Of a stretch of 64,000 nt of DNA, positions 26,093-34,385 are shown one piece after another. Made by a program: the position numbers and the translations under genes. Every line of letters begins with the position of its first letter. Position 1 is the stretch's first letter. Under the pieces are notes generated by a model. The model ran no database searches and was not told where the DNA came from. It was given only the letters and a program-made list of their open reading frames with translations. The DNA is from Clostridiaceae bacterium (GTDB lineage Bacteria > Bacillota > Clostridia > Oscillospirales > Butyricicoccaceae): assembly GCA_018383195.1 (NCBI GenBank), contig JAGZOP010000011.1:1-64000 (forward strand). Direction: 5' to 3'.

Positions 26093-27541
26093 TTATACTC
26101 CCCCTTTCAAGACATTGAGCCGCCGGATGTCTGCATCCTCCGGTCCGGTCATAGAGCAGCCTTTTTCTTTGGCATACTCAATATAATCAAGGATTTCTCC
26201 GGTAATACGCTCTCCGGGCGCAAGAATCGGAATTCCGGGCGGGTAGCACATCACAAATTCGCTGCATACCCGACCAACCGTATCGCGCAGCGGCAGGGAT
26301 TCTTTCGCAGCGTAGAATGCATCCTGCGGCGATACCGCAACCACAGGGTCGATATATTCCTGTTTCATCAGTGAAGTACCGTCTCCGCCAAAACGGCGGC
26401 GCACCTCAGACAAGGCACTGACAAGACGTTCCAGTTCCCGCGGGCGATCTCCAATTGATAAATAGGCGAGGATATTGCCAAGATCGCCGAATTCAATCTG
26501 GATATCATATTCATCGCGCAGCAGATCATAGACCTCAATTCCTGCCAGTCCAACATCAAGCGTATTCACCGAAAGCTTGGTAACATCGTAATCAAAAATA
26601 CTGTCTCCGTTGATAAGTTCTCGGGAATATGCATAGTATCCACCAATTTCGTTAATTTCTTTCCGCGCGTATTCTGCCATAGAAACCACCTTAGCGAACG
26701 CTTCTTTTCCGCGCAGTGCCAGATTGCGCCGTGAAATATCCAAGCTCGACAGCAGCAGGTAAGAGCCGCTTGTTGTCTGTGTCAGGTTGATAATTTGCCG
26801 CACATGCCCCTCCGGCATAGCAGGTCCGGTAAGCAGCAACGAGGATTGCGTCAGACTGCCGCCGGACTTATGCATGGATACCGCTGCCATATCTGCTCCA
26901 GCTGCCATCGCTGAAACCGGAAGCCCCTCGCCGAAATAGAAATGTGTTCCGTGTGCTTCGTCAGCCAGACAGAGCATATGATTCTGATGTGCTAACTGAA
27001 CAATCCCACGCAAATCAGAACAGATGCCATAATAAGTTGGGTTGTTAACCAACACAGCTTTTGCATCAGGATTCTCCCGAATTGCCTTTTCGACTGCACG
27101 GAGGGACATGCCGAGCGGGATTCCCAATCGATCGTCACATTCCGGATTCACATAGACCGGTACTGCGCCGCACAGCACCATTGCTCCCATAACGCTGCGA
27201 TGCACATTGCGCGGAAGAATAATCTTATCTCCACGTCCTGCGACCGACAACACCATACTCTGTACAGCGGAGGTTGTGCCGCCGACCATTAAAAATGCAT
27301 GCGCCGCGCCAAATGCTTCCGCAGCCAGTTCTTCCGCTTCACGAATTACCGAAACCGGATGGCATAAATTATCCAACGGTTTCATGGAATTCACATCCAT
27401 GCTGACACACTTTTCTCCAAGCAGCGCAGTCAGCTCTGGATTTCCACGACCTCGCTTATGACCGGGTACGTCAAATGGCACGACCCGCATTTTTCGAAAA
27501 CGCTCCAACGCCTCATAAATTGGTGCGCGTTCCTGTGACAT
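26093..27541 (-). CDS. speA: Arginine/lysine/ornithine decarboxylase family (probable arginine decarboxylase)
   Basis: 482 residues of the short fold-type I PLP decarboxylases: VPGHKRGRG at the N-terminus, MVGGTTSAVQSM for PLP, DEAHGTHFYF, and SMHKSGGSLTQSS with the Schiff-base lysine. In Gram-positive operons with speE and speB the substrate is usually arginine, giving agmatine, and that is the best reading here; lysine or ornithine cannot be ruled out by motif alone. Second gene of the operon, 14 bases after speD. Confidence 0.9.
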   Translation of the reverse strand: MSQERAPIYEALERFRKMRVVPFDVPGHKRGRGNPELTALLGEKCVSMDVNSMKPLDNLCHPVSVIREAEELAAEAFGAAHAFLMVGGTTSAVQSMVLSVAGRGDKIILPRNVHRSVMGAMVLCGAVPVYVNPECDDRLGIPLGMSLRAVEKAIRENPDAKAVLVNNPTYYGICSDLRGIVQLAHQNHMLCLADEAHGTHFYFGEGLPVSAMAAGADMAAVSMHKSGGSLTQSSLLLTGPAMPEGHVRQIINLTQTTSGSYLLLSSLDISRRNLALRGKEAFAKVVSMAEYARKEINEIGGYYAYSRELINGDSIFDYDVTKLSVNTLDVGLAGIEVYDLLRDEYDIQIEFGDLGNILAYLSIGDRPRELERLVSALSEVRRRFGGDGTSLMKQEYIDPVVAVSPQDAFYAAKESLPLRDTVGRVCSEFVMCYPPGIPILAPGERITGEILDYIEYAKEKGCSMTGPEDADIRRLNVLKGGV

Positions 27542-27555
27542 CGAAATCCCCCCTC

Positions 27556-28314
27556 TTAATAGATATTGCGACCGCTGAAAATCTCAATCATTTCGCGCCG
27601 CAGATTATTCATAATTTCCAGGCGTGTGTGGGGCGGAAGCTCATAGACATCTGTCTTAAACAAATAATTCTGCAAATCAATTTCCTTAAGCATCATCTTA
27701 GTATGAAACAAGTTGGCGCCATATACGTTAATATCAACTGCATCATAGCGCCGTAGTGTTTCGGGAGAAATATAATCCTGAATAGATGCGACCTTATGGT
27801 CAAGAAACAGTTTGTGTCCATCCATATCTCGTGTAAAACCACGCACGCGGTAATCCATGGTAATAATATCCGAGTCAAAGGAACCAATCAGATAATCAAG
27901 TGTAGAAAGCGGTGTAATTTCGCCGCATGTTGCCACATCGATATCGACGCGAAACGTCGCAAGGCAGGTTTCGGGGTGATATTCCGGATAGGTATGTACT
28001 GTGACATGGCTCTTATCAAGATGCGCAACTTGGGTTTCTCCAATCGGCACCATGGTCTGCTCGGCGATGAGCAGCGTTACCGAAGCACCCTGCGGGTCAA
28101 AATCCTGTTTGGAGATATTGAGCACATTTGCGCCAATCATATCCGTCAGCGTAGTCAGAATATGTGTCAGGCGATCGGAATTGTACTGCTCATCAATATA
28201 CGCGATATAATCTTTCTGCTCCCGCGGCGTTTTGGCATAACATACATCATAAATATTAAAGCTTAACGACTTTGTCAGGTTATTAAATCCATATAATTTG
28301 AGCTTTTCTTCCAT
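27556..28314 (-). CDS. speD: S-adenosylmethionine decarboxylase proenzyme (long bacterial form)
   Basis: 252 residues, like E. coli SpeD rather than the short 120-residue Gram-positive type. The self-cleavage site with the Ser that becomes the pyruvoyl group is LDKSHVTVH (Ser about 102); the conserved Cys/His region [13 protein letters not shown] follows. It makes decarboxylated SAM for aminopropyl transfer. Start 28314 is preferred over 28320 because AGGAGGGG then stands at the right distance. It is the first gene of the polyamine operon, below a structured leader and conditional-looking terminator. Confidence 0.94.
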   Translation of the reverse strand: MEEKLKLYGFNNLTKSLSFNIYDVCYAKTPREQKDYIAYIDEQYNSDRLTHILTTLTDMIGANVLNISKQDFDPQGASVTLLIAEQTMVPIGETQVAHLDKSHVTVHTYPEYHPETCLATFRVDIDVATCGEITPLSTLDYLIGSFDSDIITMDYRVRGFTRDMDGHKLFLDHKVASIQDYISPETLRRYDAVDINVYGANLFHTKMMLKEIDLQNYLFKTDVYELPPHTRLEIMNNLRREMIEIFSGRNIY

Positions 28315-28340
28315 TGGCATCCCCTCCTGAAATCACCAGT

Positions 28341-28381
28341 CAAAATAAAAAAACGCAAGCAACTACACATTGCTTGCGTTT
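28341..28381 (-). terminator. Intrinsic terminator/attenuator just before speD
   Basis: AAACGCAAGCAA pairs perfectly with its complement over 12 bp around a 7-base loop (28351-28381). On the minus strand it is followed by a T-run (28350-28341). It stands only about 30 bases before the speD start and downstream of a promoter, so full-strength termination would silence the operon: this is the layout of an attenuator. Confidence 0.88.
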
Positions 28382-28694
28382 GTATTTCAATCAAATCTGA
28401 GCTGTACCGCTAGGATACTGTACTCTTTAATAGATAAAATACGGATGATAGGATCAGAGTCTATATAGCAAATATTTTACTTTTACTACTCTTATTGACC
28501 GTTTACAAGCATGATGTGCACCTGCACACTGGTTATAAAGTAACCAACTTATAACATTTGAGAGCGCATCTCAATCAATAATGCAACGAAAGTTGCCGTT
28601 CGGCAGTCGACCCGGCTGTCCGTGGCCTTGACCCAAAGGGTGGTCGAAAAAATATTTGCATGAAAAATCGCAATATCAGCCATATTTCATACGC
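28341..28694 (-). ncRNA. Long structured 5' leader RNA of the polyamine operon (class not recognised)
   Basis: From the predicted start point near 28694 to the terminator there are about 350 bases without a gene. Read 5'-3' on the minus strand they fold into several clear hairpins: CGACC/GGTCG closing stem (about 28646-28608) enclosing ACCC-TTT-GGGT and GGC/GCC; TGCCG/CGGCA; GCAAC-TTTC-GTTGC; TTGAGA/TCTCAA; GGTTA-5-TAACC; TGTGCAGGTGCACA. I do not recognise the conserved cores of known SAM, guanidine, cobalamin, ZTP, yybP or c-di-GMP riboswitches. It may be a regulatory leader or, less likely, an independent small RNA. Confidence 0.6.
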
Positions 28695-28700
28695 ATATTT

Positions 28701-28729
28701 AGTATAGCTTTCTTTCTTGAAAAAGTCAA
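28701..28729 (-). promoter_or_regulatory. Promoter of the polyamine operon leader
   Basis: Minus-strand TTGACT (28729-28724), exactly 17 bases, TATACT (28706-28701): a near-consensus vegetative promoter about 390 bases upstream of speD. Confidence 0.8.
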
Positions 28730-28821
28730 GAGATTCCTATGTTTAAAAGGCAAGAATCTCCTAACAATCTTTTTACATGTTTTCTGCGTGTTTGCACAGA
28801 CTAAACCAGAGGTGATTCTTT

Positions 28822-28998
28822 ATGGAAAAGCAATATCGAAACTTAGGAGAACTTTTAAAAAACGATATGCAGGTATTCGACTATTTTACCAGTCTTCCTG
28901 TGTATGCGCGCAGCATGATTGCTCGCCGCAGTGAAAACGTGCACAGCTATGAAGAGCTGAAACATTACGCAGAAAACCTGCTACGCGGCGATGGATAA
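28822..28998 (+). CDS. Conserved-looking small protein of unknown function
   Basis: 58 residues (MEKQYRNLGELLKND...): acidic/basic, helical, soluble, ending in YAENLLRGDG. AGAGGTG lies before the ATG and a strong terminator starts directly after the stop, so this is a real transcription unit although short. I recall similar short Clostridia proteins with an ENV/ENL-type C-terminus but no function. It is divergent from the polyamine leader; an inverted repeat GAGATTC-17-GAATCTC at 28730-28760 lies upstream. Confidence 0.7.
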   Translation: MEKQYRNLGELLKNDMQVFDYFTSLPVYARSMIARRSENVHSYEELKHYAENLLRGDG

Positions 28999-29037
28999 AA
29001 GAAGTCCTGTATGGCAACGCCATACAGGACTTCTTTT
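28999..29037. terminator. Strong bidirectional terminator between the small protein and rex
   Basis: A perfect 16-bp stem (AAGAAGTCCTGTATGG and complement) with a CAACG loop and T-runs on both strands ends both convergent units. Confidence 0.95.
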
Positions 29038-29690
29038 TACTGATCTGTAATCGTTTCGTCGGAAGTGTCTACAGCATAACATAGTGTCATAAGACTGTCC
29101 GAAAAATGCACATTCTCTACCGGAATCCCGAGTTCCTCCAGATGAAGATCCTCGCCCGTAATATTCCATATACCACGGATTCCGTGTGCCACCAATTCTT
29201 TTGCCATCTTGGGTGCAACGCCATGCGGCACCGTAAGCACCGCAATATCGGGCTGGTGCTGATCAACATAGTCAAACAGTTCTGCAACATCACGGATATT
29301 GGCAGGACCAAAATCCATGCCAATCACCGTCTTATCGGTATCAAATGCACAGATTAACTCAAATCCGCTTGCCTGAAAATCAAAATTTTTGAGTAGTGCG
29401 CGACCAATATTGCCGACACCTACAAGGATCGCCTTGCGTTGGCGATGGATGCCCAAAATTTCGGCAAGCCCTTCGCATAACTTCTCCACATTATATCCAT
29501 AACCCTGCTGTCCAAAACCGCCGAAGCAGTTAAAATCCTGCCGGATCTGCGAAGCAGTCAGACCCATAGATTCTGCCAATGCACGCGAAGAAATCCGCTG
29601 TACCTGATTCGCACGGAGCATGCAAACATATCTGTAATAGCGTGGGATGCGGCGAACAACCGCCCGTGATACGTTTTGTTTCTTCTCCAA
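29037..29690 (-). CDS. rex: Redox-sensing transcriptional repressor Rex
   Basis: 217 residues from a TTG start at 29690, six bases after AGGAGG; the frame is open further upstream but only this start gives the usual 210-215-residue Rex. Winged-helix N-terminus: RRIPRYYRYVCML and ISSRALAESMGLTASQIRQDFNCFG for DNA. Rossmann fold: AILVGVGNIGRAL. Rex senses the NADH/NAD+ ratio and represses fermentation and respiration genes. It is co-transcribed with isocitrate dehydrogenase, 22 bases downstream. Confidence 0.95.
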   Translation of the reverse strand: MEKKQNVSRAVVRRIPRYYRYVCMLRANQVQRISSRALAESMGLTASQIRQDFNCFGGFGQQGYGYNVEKLCEGLAEILGIHRQRKAILVGVGNIGRALLKNFDFQASGFELICAFDTDKTVIGMDFGPANIRDVAELFDYVDQHQPDIAVLTVPHGVAPKMAKELVAHGIRGIWNITGEDLHLEELGIPVENVHFSDSLMTLCYAVDTSDETITDQ

Positions 29691-29712
29691 AGCGAACCTC
29701 CTGATAAAATAC

Positions 29713-30870
29713 TTACAATGAAGCAATAGTTTCCAGTACGTAATCGGTAAACTGCTGCGCAGTTGCACCGGTATCGCGTCCGGTAATCACGTACTTCTTA
29801 TTTTCATACATACAAATATCGAGTGCACGATCCAGCTTATTTGCCAGCTCAATTTCACCGATATGCTCAAGCAGCATCACCGACGCACGCAGTACAGAGG
29901 ATGGATCTGCGTACTGAGCACGTCCCTCCTGCACCATACGCGGCGCAGAGCCGTGAATCGCCTCAAACATCGCGTAGCGCTTGCCAATATTCGCAGAACC
30001 CGCGGTACCAACACCGCCCTGAATCTCAGCAGCTTCATCGGTGATAATATCGCCATACAGATTCGGCAGTACAACGACTTTGAAATCACGACGGCGCTTG
30101 TCATCCAGCAGCTTTGCAGTCATAATATCAATGTACCAGTCGTCAAATTCAACCTCAGGGTATTCGGCAGCAATCTTCTGACAGGTATCAAGGAATTTAC
30201 CATCGGTTGTCTTGATAATATTTGCCTTGGTCACACAGGAAACGCGATTCTTGCCAGTCTTTCGTGCATAATCAAAGGCAAGTCGTGCAATACGTTCACA
30301 GCCCTGCGAAGTCGCAACAGTAAAGTCGAGGAACAGATCATCGTCGATCTGTACTCCCTGAGAGCCGACTGCATAACCGCCTTCCGTATTTTCACGATAA
30401 AATGTCCAGTCAATGCCAAGTTCGGGTACCTTAACCGGACGTACATTTGCAAACAGATCAAGCGCCTTGCGCATCGCAACATTTGCAGACTCAACATTCG
30501 GCCACGGATCGCCCTTGCGCGGAGTCGTAGTCGGTCCTTTCAAGATGACATGGCATGCTTTCAGTTCTTCCATAACGTCAGGCGGAATTGCACAGCCAAG
30601 CTCCGCACGGCGTTCAATTGTCAGACCGTCAATCACGCGGAATTCAATCTTTCCTGCCTTCACCTTGTCTGCCAGCAATACTTCAAGCGCATGCTGTGCC
30701 ATGCCTGTAATCATGGGACCGATTCCATCACCGCCGCAAACGCCGATGATAATCTTATCAAGCTTTGTATAGTCAATAAAATCGCCCTGCTCCTTCATCG
30801 CCTTGATGCGGGCAAGCTGGCTTTCTACGACCTTTTCGTACTGGGCAATTGCCTTTTCAGATAATGACAT
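29713..30870 (-). CDS. Isocitrate/isopropylmalate dehydrogenase family, probable NAD-isocitrate dehydrogenase
   Basis: 385 residues of the beta-decarboxylating dehydrogenase family: GVCGGDGIGPMITG (N-terminal), GPTTTPRKGDPWPNVESANVA with the isocitrate-binding Ser in ESANVAMRK, FYRENTEGGYAVG, NLYGDIITD and AIHGSAPRM. The SxN pattern favours isocitrate over isopropylmalate. With aconitase just upstream it would form the oxidative arm from citrate to 2-oxoglutarate. Own promoter at 30898-30926; rex follows in the same operon. Confidence 0.88.
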   Translation of the reverse strand: MSLSEKAIAQYEKVVESQLARIKAMKEQGDFIDYTKLDKIIIGVCGGDGIGPMITGMAQHALEVLLADKVKAGKIEFRVIDGLTIERRAELGCAIPPDVMEELKACHVILKGPTTTPRKGDPWPNVESANVAMRKALDLFANVRPVKVPELGIDWTFYRENTEGGYAVGSQGVQIDDDLFLDFTVATSQGCERIARLAFDYARKTGKNRVSCVTKANIIKTTDGKFLDTCQKIAAEYPEVEFDDWYIDIMTAKLLDDKRRRDFKVVVLPNLYGDIITDEAAEIQGGVGTAGSANIGKRYAMFEAIHGSAPRMVQEGRAQYADPSSVLRASVMLLEHIGEIELANKLDRALDICMYENKKYVITGRDTGATAQQFTDYVLETIASL

Positions 30871-30897
30871 TCTGAATGTCCTCCAACCTTCGATATT

Positions 30898-30926
30898 ATT
30901 TTAACAATTTTTCTGTGCTTTGTCAA
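30898..30926 (-). promoter_or_regulatory. Promoter of the isocitrate dehydrogenase-rex operon
   Basis: Minus-strand TTGACA (30926-30921), 17 bases, TAAAAT (30903-30898). CTTTGT-2-ACAAAG (30918-30931) overlaps the -35 box. A TTGTTAA half-site close to Rex boxes overlaps the -10, but its second half is poor. Confidence 0.72.
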
Positions 30927-30997
30927 CAAAGGGACTGCACGCATGTTTTTCTGTCCATACGACAATAAACTGGTTCATATTTGTGAAAAGTGTCAGG

Positions 30998-32917
30998 TTA
31001 CGCCTGATTCTTGGCGAAATTCAGCGTTCCACCCGCAAGCAGAGCACCACGCTGACGATCCGAAACCTCGCAGTCTGCCTTAAAGGTGTAGCCGTTCACA
31101 ACAACGGTAACCTGTCCGCCTTCTCGAATCTCATCTGCGATATGCGGCAGCTGAATGCTGTCGTTCAGACGAACCTTATCATAATCTGCCGGATCAGCAA
31201 AAGTCAGCGGAAGAATACCCGAATTTACAAGGTTTGCCTTATGAATACGAGCAAAGGACTTTGCTAAAACCGCACGCACACCAAGATACAGCGGTACAAG
31301 CGCTGCATGCTCTCGGGAAGAACCTTGACCGTAGTTTGCGCCGCCAACGATTACGCCGCCGCCCTTTTCCTGACAGCGTGCCGGGAACTTGGGATCGACA
31401 TTGATAAAGCAATAATTCGAGTAGTACGGAATATTGGAGCGGTACGGCAGCAATTTCGCTCCAGCCGGAAGAATATGGTCGGTTGTAATATTATCCTCTG
31501 TTTTGAGCACAATCTTGCCCGTGTAGCTGTCCTCAAGCGCCTTGCCAAGCGGGAACGGCTTAATATTCGGACCACGGCGTACTTCTACGGTTTCCGGGTC
31601 TTCGGCAGGCTTTACAATCATATTGTCATTGATATCAAAGTGTTCCGGCATTTCGATGACCGGCGCTTCACCCAATGTACGCGGGTCAACCAAAACGCCT
31701 GCCAGTGCAGATGCCGCGGCAACCTCTGGGGATACCAGATAAATCTGTGCATCCTGTGTACCGGAGCGTCCCTCAAAGTTACGATTGAATGTACGCAGGG
31801 ATACGCCGCCGGATTCCGGAGACTGCCCCATACCGATACAGGGCCCGCAAGCACACTCCAGAATACGCGCACCGGCTGCGATGATGTCAGACAGTGCACC
31901 GTTTTTCGCCAGCATATCAAAAACCTGCTTGGAGCCGGGGCTGATCGTCAGCGAAACATCCGGATGTACTGTTTTCCCCTTTAAAATAGCAGCAACTTTC
32001 ATCATATCGTAGTAAGAAGAGTTGGTGCATGAACCGATACAGCACTGATTGACCTTGATTGCCCCGATTTCAGAAACCGGCTTGACGTTGTCCGGCATGT
32101 GCGGCATCGCCGCCAACGGAACCAACGCATTCAAATCAACGGTATACTCTTCATCATACTCTGCGTCCGGGTCAGAGGACAGCGGTACATAGACATCGCC
32201 GCGCCCTTGTGCCTCAAGAAAAGACTTTGTCACTTCGTCAGAAGGGAAGATCGAGGTTGTCGCACCGAGTTCGGCGCCCATATTGGTAATGGTCGCACGT
32301 TCAGGAACTGACAACGTTGCCACGCCCTCCCCTGCGTATTCTACAATCTTGCCGACACCGCCCTTGACGGTCATCTGGCGCAGGACATCCAAAATGATAT
32401 CTTTCGCCGCAACCCATGGCTGCAACTTGCCGGTCAGGGTAACACGGACCATCTTCGGCATCGGGATATAATATGCGCCGCCGCCCATAGCAACTGCAAC
32501 GTCCAAGCCGCCTGCACCGAAAGCAAGCATACCGATACCGCCGCCAGTCGGGGTGTGGCTGTCCGAACCGATCAGGGTCTTGCCCGGCGCGCCAAAGCGC
32601 TCCAGATGCACCTGATGGCAGATTCCGTTTCCTGCCTTCGAATAATAAATTCCGTGCTTTTTCGCGACTGTACCAATATACTTGTGGTCGTCTGCGTTTT
32701 CAAAACCGGATTGGAGGGTGTTGTGGTCGATATAGGCAACCGAACGTTCGGTTTTAACCTGATCGACGCCCATTGCTTCAAATTGCAGGTACGCCATGGT
32801 ACCGGTTGCATCCTGCGTCAAGGTTTGGTCAATTTTCAAACCAATTTCCTGTCCCTTGACCATTTCTCCGTCTACCAGATGCGCTTTCAGAATTTTTTCT
32901 GCAATCGTCATTCCCAT
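30998..32917 (-). CDS. Aconitate hydratase
   Basis: 639 residues of the single-chain aconitase type common in anaerobic Firmicutes. The 4Fe-4S ligands are in GSCTNSSYYDM and ECACGPCIGMG; HTPTGGGIGMLAFGAGG and the swivel-domain GGANYGQGSSREHAALVPLYLG are conserved. It interconverts citrate and isocitrate, matching the next gene. Start 32917 follows GAGGAG; the earlier in-frame codons do not look like aconitase. Hairpins in the 5' leader are listed separately. Confidence 0.94.
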   Translation of the reverse strand: MGMTIAEKILKAHLVDGEMVKGQEIGLKIDQTLTQDATGTMAYLQFEAMGVDQVKTERSVAYIDHNTLQSGFENADDHKYIGTVAKKHGIYYSKAGNGICHQVHLERFGAPGKTLIGSDSHTPTGGGIGMLAFGAGGLDVAVAMGGGAYYIPMPKMVRVTLTGKLQPWVAAKDIILDVLRQMTVKGGVGKIVEYAGEGVATLSVPERATITNMGAELGATTSIFPSDEVTKSFLEAQGRGDVYVPLSSDPDAEYDEEYTVDLNALVPLAAMPHMPDNVKPVSEIGAIKVNQCCIGSCTNSSYYDMMKVAAILKGKTVHPDVSLTISPGSKQVFDMLAKNGALSDIIAAGARILECACGPCIGMGQSPESGGVSLRTFNRNFEGRSGTQDAQIYLVSPEVAAASALAGVLVDPRTLGEAPVIEMPEHFDINDNMIVKPAEDPETVEVRRGPNIKPFPLGKALEDSYTGKIVLKTEDNITTDHILPAGAKLLPYRSNIPYYSNYCFINVDPKFPARCQEKGGGVIVGGANYGQGSSREHAALVPLYLGVRAVLAKSFARIHKANLVNSGILPLTFADPADYDKVRLNDSIQLPHIADEIREGGQVTVVVNGYTFKADCEVSDRQRGALLAGGTLNFAKNQA

Positions 32918-32941
32918 TTTGCATCGCTCCTCATGTGTTTC

Positions 32942-33014
32942 ATGCAGACATACTGCATCTATCATATTCAAAAGCGGCGGCTTCCACAGCCTTCTCCACG
33001 GCGCAAACGCCGTG
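32942..33014 (-). other. Two perfect hairpins in the aconitase 5' leader
   Basis: CACGGCG-CAAA-CGCCGTG (32997-33014) and ATGCAG-ACATA-CTGCAT (32942-32958). The second ends just before the ribosome site (GAGGAG). Neither is followed by a T-run, so they are not terminators; they may tune translation or stability. Confidence 0.5.
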
Positions 33015-33027
33015 CCCAAAATTTTTA

Positions 33028-33060
33028 AAGAGTGGTTTTCTTCACGCGAAAACCACTCTT
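33028..33060 (-). terminator. Hairpin between tsaD and the aconitase gene
   Basis: A perfect 13-bp stem (AAGAGTGGTTTTC and complement) with a 7-base loop, 37 bases after the tsaD stop, followed by TAAAAATTTT. Most likely the terminator of the polA-tsaD operon; a TACAAT box just before it leaves open that it starts the aconitase transcript. Confidence 0.65.
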
Positions 33061-33096
33061 ATTGTACCGCAAAGTCTAATATTTTTCCATAGTGAA

Positions 33097-34125
33097 TCAC
33101 GAAATTTTTGTACAAATATTCTCGCCGATTTCTGCGGTTGCAAAGGCATTCTGCAAGGTTGTTCCCACATTTCCGGCAAGATATTCATAATATGCCTGAC
33201 CGCCAATCATTGCAGCGTTATCTCCGCAAAGGTTCAGCGGCGGGAGATATAGCTGCACATGCCGTCTGGATGCCATCTCATGGAGTGCTTTTCTCAGCCA
33301 CGAATTTGCAGCAACCCCGCCTGCGCAAACCACATGCTGTACCTGTGTCTGCTGCAGCGCCAATTCCAGACGCGGAACCAACGTATCGACCACCGCGCCG
33401 CAAAATGCCGCGGCAAGCGCGGGCTTGTCGATTTCCTCGCCTTTCTGTTCGGCGTGGTGCGCCAGATTGATTACTGCGGTTTTCAGACCGGAAAACGAAA
33501 AGTCCAATGGGGCATCTTTTACCTTGGAATGCGGGAGCGGATATTTGGCAGCATCTCCCCCGCGTGCCATTGCATCGATTTTCGGACCGCCCGGGTATCC
33601 CACGCCAAGCACGCGGGCAACTTTATCAAAAGCCTCTCCCGCCGCGTCGTCGCGCGTACCGCCAAGAATCTCAAACGAAGTATAATCCTTGACAAGCACG
33701 AGTAAGCTGTGTCCTCCCGAAGCAACGAGAGTCAAAAACGGCGGCTGCAAATCAGGAAAAGCGAGATAATTCGCCGCAATATGTCCCCGAATGTGATGTA
33801 CCGGGATAAATGGCTTATTCAGCGAAAATGCAAGTGATTTTCCAAAGTTTGCACCAACAAGCAGTGCCCCAATCAGTCCCGGAGCACAAGTCGCAGCAAC
33901 CGCATCAATTTCCTGCGGCTGCATGCCAGCCTCCCGAAATGCTAACTCGGTCACACGCACCACAGCCTCCATATGACGTCTGGATGCGATTTCAGGCACA
34001 ACGCCGCCATACAACGCATGCGTTTCCACCTGACTGTCTACAATATTGGAAAGTATTTTTCTGCCGTCCTCAATTACAGCCGCAGCTGTTTCATCGCAAG
34101 ACGACTCAATGGCTAAAATTCTCAT
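33097..34125 (-). CDS. tsaD: tRNA N6-adenosine threonylcarbamoyltransferase
   Basis: 342 residues from ATG 34125 (AGGACGG upstream), the normal TsaD length. ASKHA-fold motifs: ILAIESSCDETAAAV at the N-terminus, PVHHIRGHIAAN with the metal His pair (about 107-113), VASGGHSLLVL, GEAFDKVARVLG, and CGDNAAMIGG near the C-terminus. It moves threonylcarbamoyl to A37 of ANN-reading tRNAs. rimI is nearby as in many Firmicutes; tsaB and tsaE are not in the window. Confidence 0.97.
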   Translation of the reverse strand: MRILAIESSCDETAAAVIEDGRKILSNIVDSQVETHALYGGVVPEIASRRHMEAVVRVTELAFREAGMQPQEIDAVAATCAPGLIGALLVGANFGKSLAFSLNKPFIPVHHIRGHIAANYLAFPDLQPPFLTLVASGGHSLLVLVKDYTSFEILGGTRDDAAGEAFDKVARVLGVGYPGGPKIDAMARGGDAAKYPLPHSKVKDAPLDFSFSGLKTAVINLAHHAEQKGEEIDKPALAAAFCGAVVDTLVPRLELALQQTQVQHVVCAGGVAANSWLRKALHEMASRRHVQLYLPPLNLCGDNAAMIGGQAYYEYLAGNVGTTLQNAFATAEIGENICTKIS

Positions 34126-34135
34126 AATATCCGTC

Positions 34136-34372
34136 CTAAATTGATGTAATGGCATAAAGCGCCCGATCAAAATCCTGTTTATCTACATAAATACGATATG
34201 CCGTGGCAGCTTCCAAATTCAGAAAAGATGTACTGCTCCGTCCGCGCGCAGCATGTCGATCTTGGCAAACAGCATATTCAATCTCCGCTTTTCTCAAAGC
34301 ATCTTGAAACCGAAACAATTCCTCTAAAGAAAACGTAATCCGAAGTTCCCTTCGTTTCCAGATTGGGATCAT
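34136..34372 (-). CDS. Small protein of unknown function between GNAT and tsaD genes
   Basis: 78 residues (MIPIWKRRELRITFSLEEL...), with a basic N-terminus, a helical middle and YRIYVDKQDFDRALYAI at the end. ATG 34372 has GAGGAGG at a good distance; it starts 13 bases after the GNAT stop and ends 10 bases before tsaD, so it is an operon member. The alpha-beta pattern ending in a DFDRAL helix recalls small DUF2007-like signal proteins, but the match is too weak to assign. Confidence 0.6.
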   Translation of the reverse strand: MIPIWKRRELRITFSLEELFRFQDALRKAEIEYAVCQDRHAARGRSSTSFLNLEAATAYRIYVDKQDFDRALYAITSI

Positions 34373-34385
34373 AGCGTATGCCTCC

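Noticed and set aside
28590..28625. Resemblance of the polyamine leader to a B12 box (AGCC...CTGCC) and to the ZTP motif
   Set aside because: Only 11 of 16 B12-box positions fit, and the upstream cobalamin core and the ZTP partner helix are absent.
29863..30864. 333-codon plus-strand open frame opposite isocitrate dehydrogenase
   Set aside because: Shadow of a strongly conserved gene; no start signal.
33028..33060. Hairpin as a riboswitch of the aconitase gene
   Set aside because: A simple perfect stem at the end of the tsaD unit is explained by termination; no aptamer-like structure surrounds it.
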